From Tessaracoccus massiliensis (GTDB taxonomy: Bacteria; Actinomycetota; Actinomycetes; Propionibacteriales; Propionibacteriaceae): DNA of 64,000 nucleotides. Position 1 is the stretch's first letter; the number at the start of each line of letters is the position of its first letter. Under the pieces are notes generated by a model that did not search any database, had not been told where the DNA came from, and saw only the letters and a list, made by a program, of their open reading frames with translations. The DNA is taken from positions 1 through 64,000 of the forward strand of contig NZ_LN623539.1 in NCBI RefSeq assembly GCF_000826065.2. The letters run 5' to 3'. Made by a program: the position numbers and the translations under genes. Shown here piece by piece: positions 62,682 to 64,000 of this stretch.

Positions 62682-64000
62682 TCAGCTGGGCTTCGGCGCG
62701 CCGGGGCGGGCGTAGCGCAGCCAGGTGATGACGATGCACACCACGGCGAACACGGCGCCGATGATGTAGAACACCGTCGGCGACATGAGGGTCAGGCCCA
62801 CACCGAACAGGAACGGCCCGAACGCGGCGATGGCGGCGGTCCAGCCGATCACGCCGCCGGCCTGGCGGCGTTCGAAGATCATCGGCATCTGTTTGAACGT
62901 GGAGGCGTTGCCGATGCCGGAGAACAGGAAGATGGCCAGCATGCCCCACAGGAACAGGGTGAACCCACTCTGGAGGGATTCGGCGCTGCTGTAATCCGGG
63001 GTGAGCGCGGGGATGGTCACGATGATGGAGGCCAGGATGCCGATGCCGGAGATGAGGGTCCAGACAGCGCCGCCCATCCGGTCTGTGAGTGGCGAGAACA
63101 GGACGCGGGCACCAGCCCCGACCAGGGGGCCGAGGAACACGAACTTCACCGGATCCGGCACGTTGTAGCCGTCGACCAGCAGTTGGGCGGTCTCGCCGGC
63201 CCCTTCGACGATCTGCGGGTTGGCCGCGCCGTACAGGTTGGCCATGAGCAGCCCGAACTGTGCGGACAGGCCGGAGAAGGTGCCGAACGTCATGATGTAG
63301 AGCAGCGTCATCAACCAGGTGTCGGGGTTGTTGAAGATGTCGAACTGTTGGCGGATGTTGGCCTTCACCGGCACGGATTTCAGCACGATGTAGGCCCAGA
63401 TGGCACCGACGAGGATGAACGGGATGTAGACCAGCGCGGAGTTCTGGTACCAGACGGTGACCGGGTCCTGCCCTGCGACGGACATCTGCTGCGAGCCGAG
63501 GAACGCGAACATGCCGAACGAGATCAGCCACGGGGTGAGCAGCTGCACCAGCGACACGCCGAAGTTGCCGATGCCGGCCTGCAGGCCGAGCGCGGTGCCC
63601 TGCATGCGGCGGGGGAAGAAGTAGGAGGTCGACGGCATGAAGCCGGAGAACGCGCCGCCACCGATGCCGGCGAGGAAGGCCAACGCCATCAGCCGCCAGT
63701 ACGGCACGTCGGGGTTGGTGACCTCGAAGCCCCAGCCCAGCACGGGCAGGATCAGCAGTAGCGTGGTCAGCGTGACCATCTTGCGGGTGCCGATCTTGGG
63801 TGGCAGCACCATCCAGATCAGGCGCAGGAGGCCGCCGGACAGGCCTGGCATGGCCGCCATCCAGTACAGCTGGGACTTGGTGAAACTGAACCCCAACGCA
63901 TTGAGTTTGGGGATGATCGCGCTGGGCAGAAACCAGGCGACGAAACACAAGGTGAGCGTGAACGTCGTCACGATGAGGGTGTGCCAGGCGAGCTTCTTGT
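62682..64000 (-). CDS. narK: NarK-type nitrate/nitrite transporter, cut by the window edge
   Basis: The reading frame runs from the stop at 62682 to the window end and continues beyond (KKLAWHTLIVTTF in frame), so the start is missing. About 430 residues are visible, a 12-helix MFS permease. The nitrate/nitrite porter signature GLQAGIGNFGVSLVQL is visible in the first half, and GGLLRLIWMVLPPKIG carries the arginine of helix 2. It probably imports nitrate or exchanges it for nitrite for anaerobic respiration. With the molybdenum cofactor and mod genes next to it, a narGHJI operon is likely just outside. Confidence 0.9.
   Translation of the reverse strand, partial: KKLAWHTLIVTTFTLTLCFVAWFLPSAIIPKLNALGFSFTKSQLYWMAAMPGLSGGLLRLIWMVLPPKIGTRKMVTLTTLLLILPVLGWGFEVTNPDVPYWRLMALAFLAGIGGGAFSGFMPSTSYFFPRRMQGTALGLQAGIGNFGVSLVQLLTPWLISFGMFAFLGSQQMSVAGQDPVTVWYQNSALVYIPFILVGAIWAYIVLKSVPVKANIRQQFDIFNNPDTWLMTLLYIMTFGTFSGLSAQFGLLMANLYGAANPQIVEGAGETAQLLVDGYNVPDPVKFVFLGPLVGAGARVLFSPLTDRMGGAVWTLISGIGILASIIVTIPALTPDYSSAESLQSGFTLFLWGMLAIFLFSGIGNASTFKQMPMIFERRQAGGVIGWTAAIAAFGPFLFGVGLTLMSPTVFYIIGAVFAVVCIVITWLRYARPGAPKPS

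Overview
The window is high-GC, densely coded bacterial chromosome from an actinobacterium, most likely of the Propionibacteriaceae/Propionibacteriales. This placement is inferred from gene content: actinobacterial MenJ, a DUF3073 protein, a DUF6297 exporter, an LppM-like lipoprotein, monomeric NADP isocitrate dehydrogenase, a fused alpha-beta glycyl-tRNA synthetase, and scattered short palindromic repeats of the form CGCTGGTTGAGC...GTGTCGAAACC. No phage, CRISPR array or intact insertion sequence was seen.

Region 1 (0.4-30 kb) is respiratory. An MFS transporter is followed on the minus strand by a polyprenyl diphosphate synthase gene and a complete 14-gene complex I operon (nuoA to nuoN), preceded by the menaquinone reductase menJ. 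Menaquinone synthesis genes follow: menF and menG on plus, and a tightly overlapping menE-menA-menC-menD operon on minus. Together these make the isoprenoid tail, the quinone ring and the NADH dehydrogenase that uses it. menB and menH are not in the window. A DUF6297 ABC exporter pair and a TM0106-type RecB-like nuclease lie between the men genes.

Region 2 (30-46.5 kb) is mixed: a PLDc_N membrane protein, an orphan DhaL, a translationally coupled sugar nucleotidyltransferase and GHMP (galactokinase-type) kinase pair, a CDF metal exporter, a hydroxyacid dehydrogenase, the glyQS fusion whose linker is encoded by a copy of the intergenic repeat, a patatin phospholipase, an LppM-like lipoprotein, and a convergent ArsR/CDF metal-efflux pair sharing an operator-like sequence. 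Next come tRNA-Lys, a small membrane-anchored protein that resembles an isolated GroEL apical domain, a secreted four-SH3 protein with an M15-like C-terminus behind a structured leader, and a tRNA-Glu/Asp/Phe cluster.

Region 3 (46.7-55.8 kb) holds icd, a decayed SDR gene, a DJ-1/PfpI protein, a vapBC toxin-antitoxin pair, a lone trpB, an ornithine-cyclodeaminase-family gene and purF-purM.

Region 4 (55.8-64 kb) is a molybdenum island: modABC with a small HTH-TOBE regulator, moaB, moaC, moeA, a MoeB/ThiF-like adenylyltransferase, moaE and a NarK-type nitrate/nitrite transporter running off the right edge. This suggests that a molybdenum nitrate reductase operon lies just outside.

Most of the window is ordinary core genome. 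The items most worth a second look are the GroEL-apical-like membrane protein (42447-43076), the repeat-derived linker inside GlyRS (35968-36017), the kinase/nucleotidyltransferase pair (30990-33001), the structured leader at 43273-43401 and the long inverted repeat at 62579-62658.
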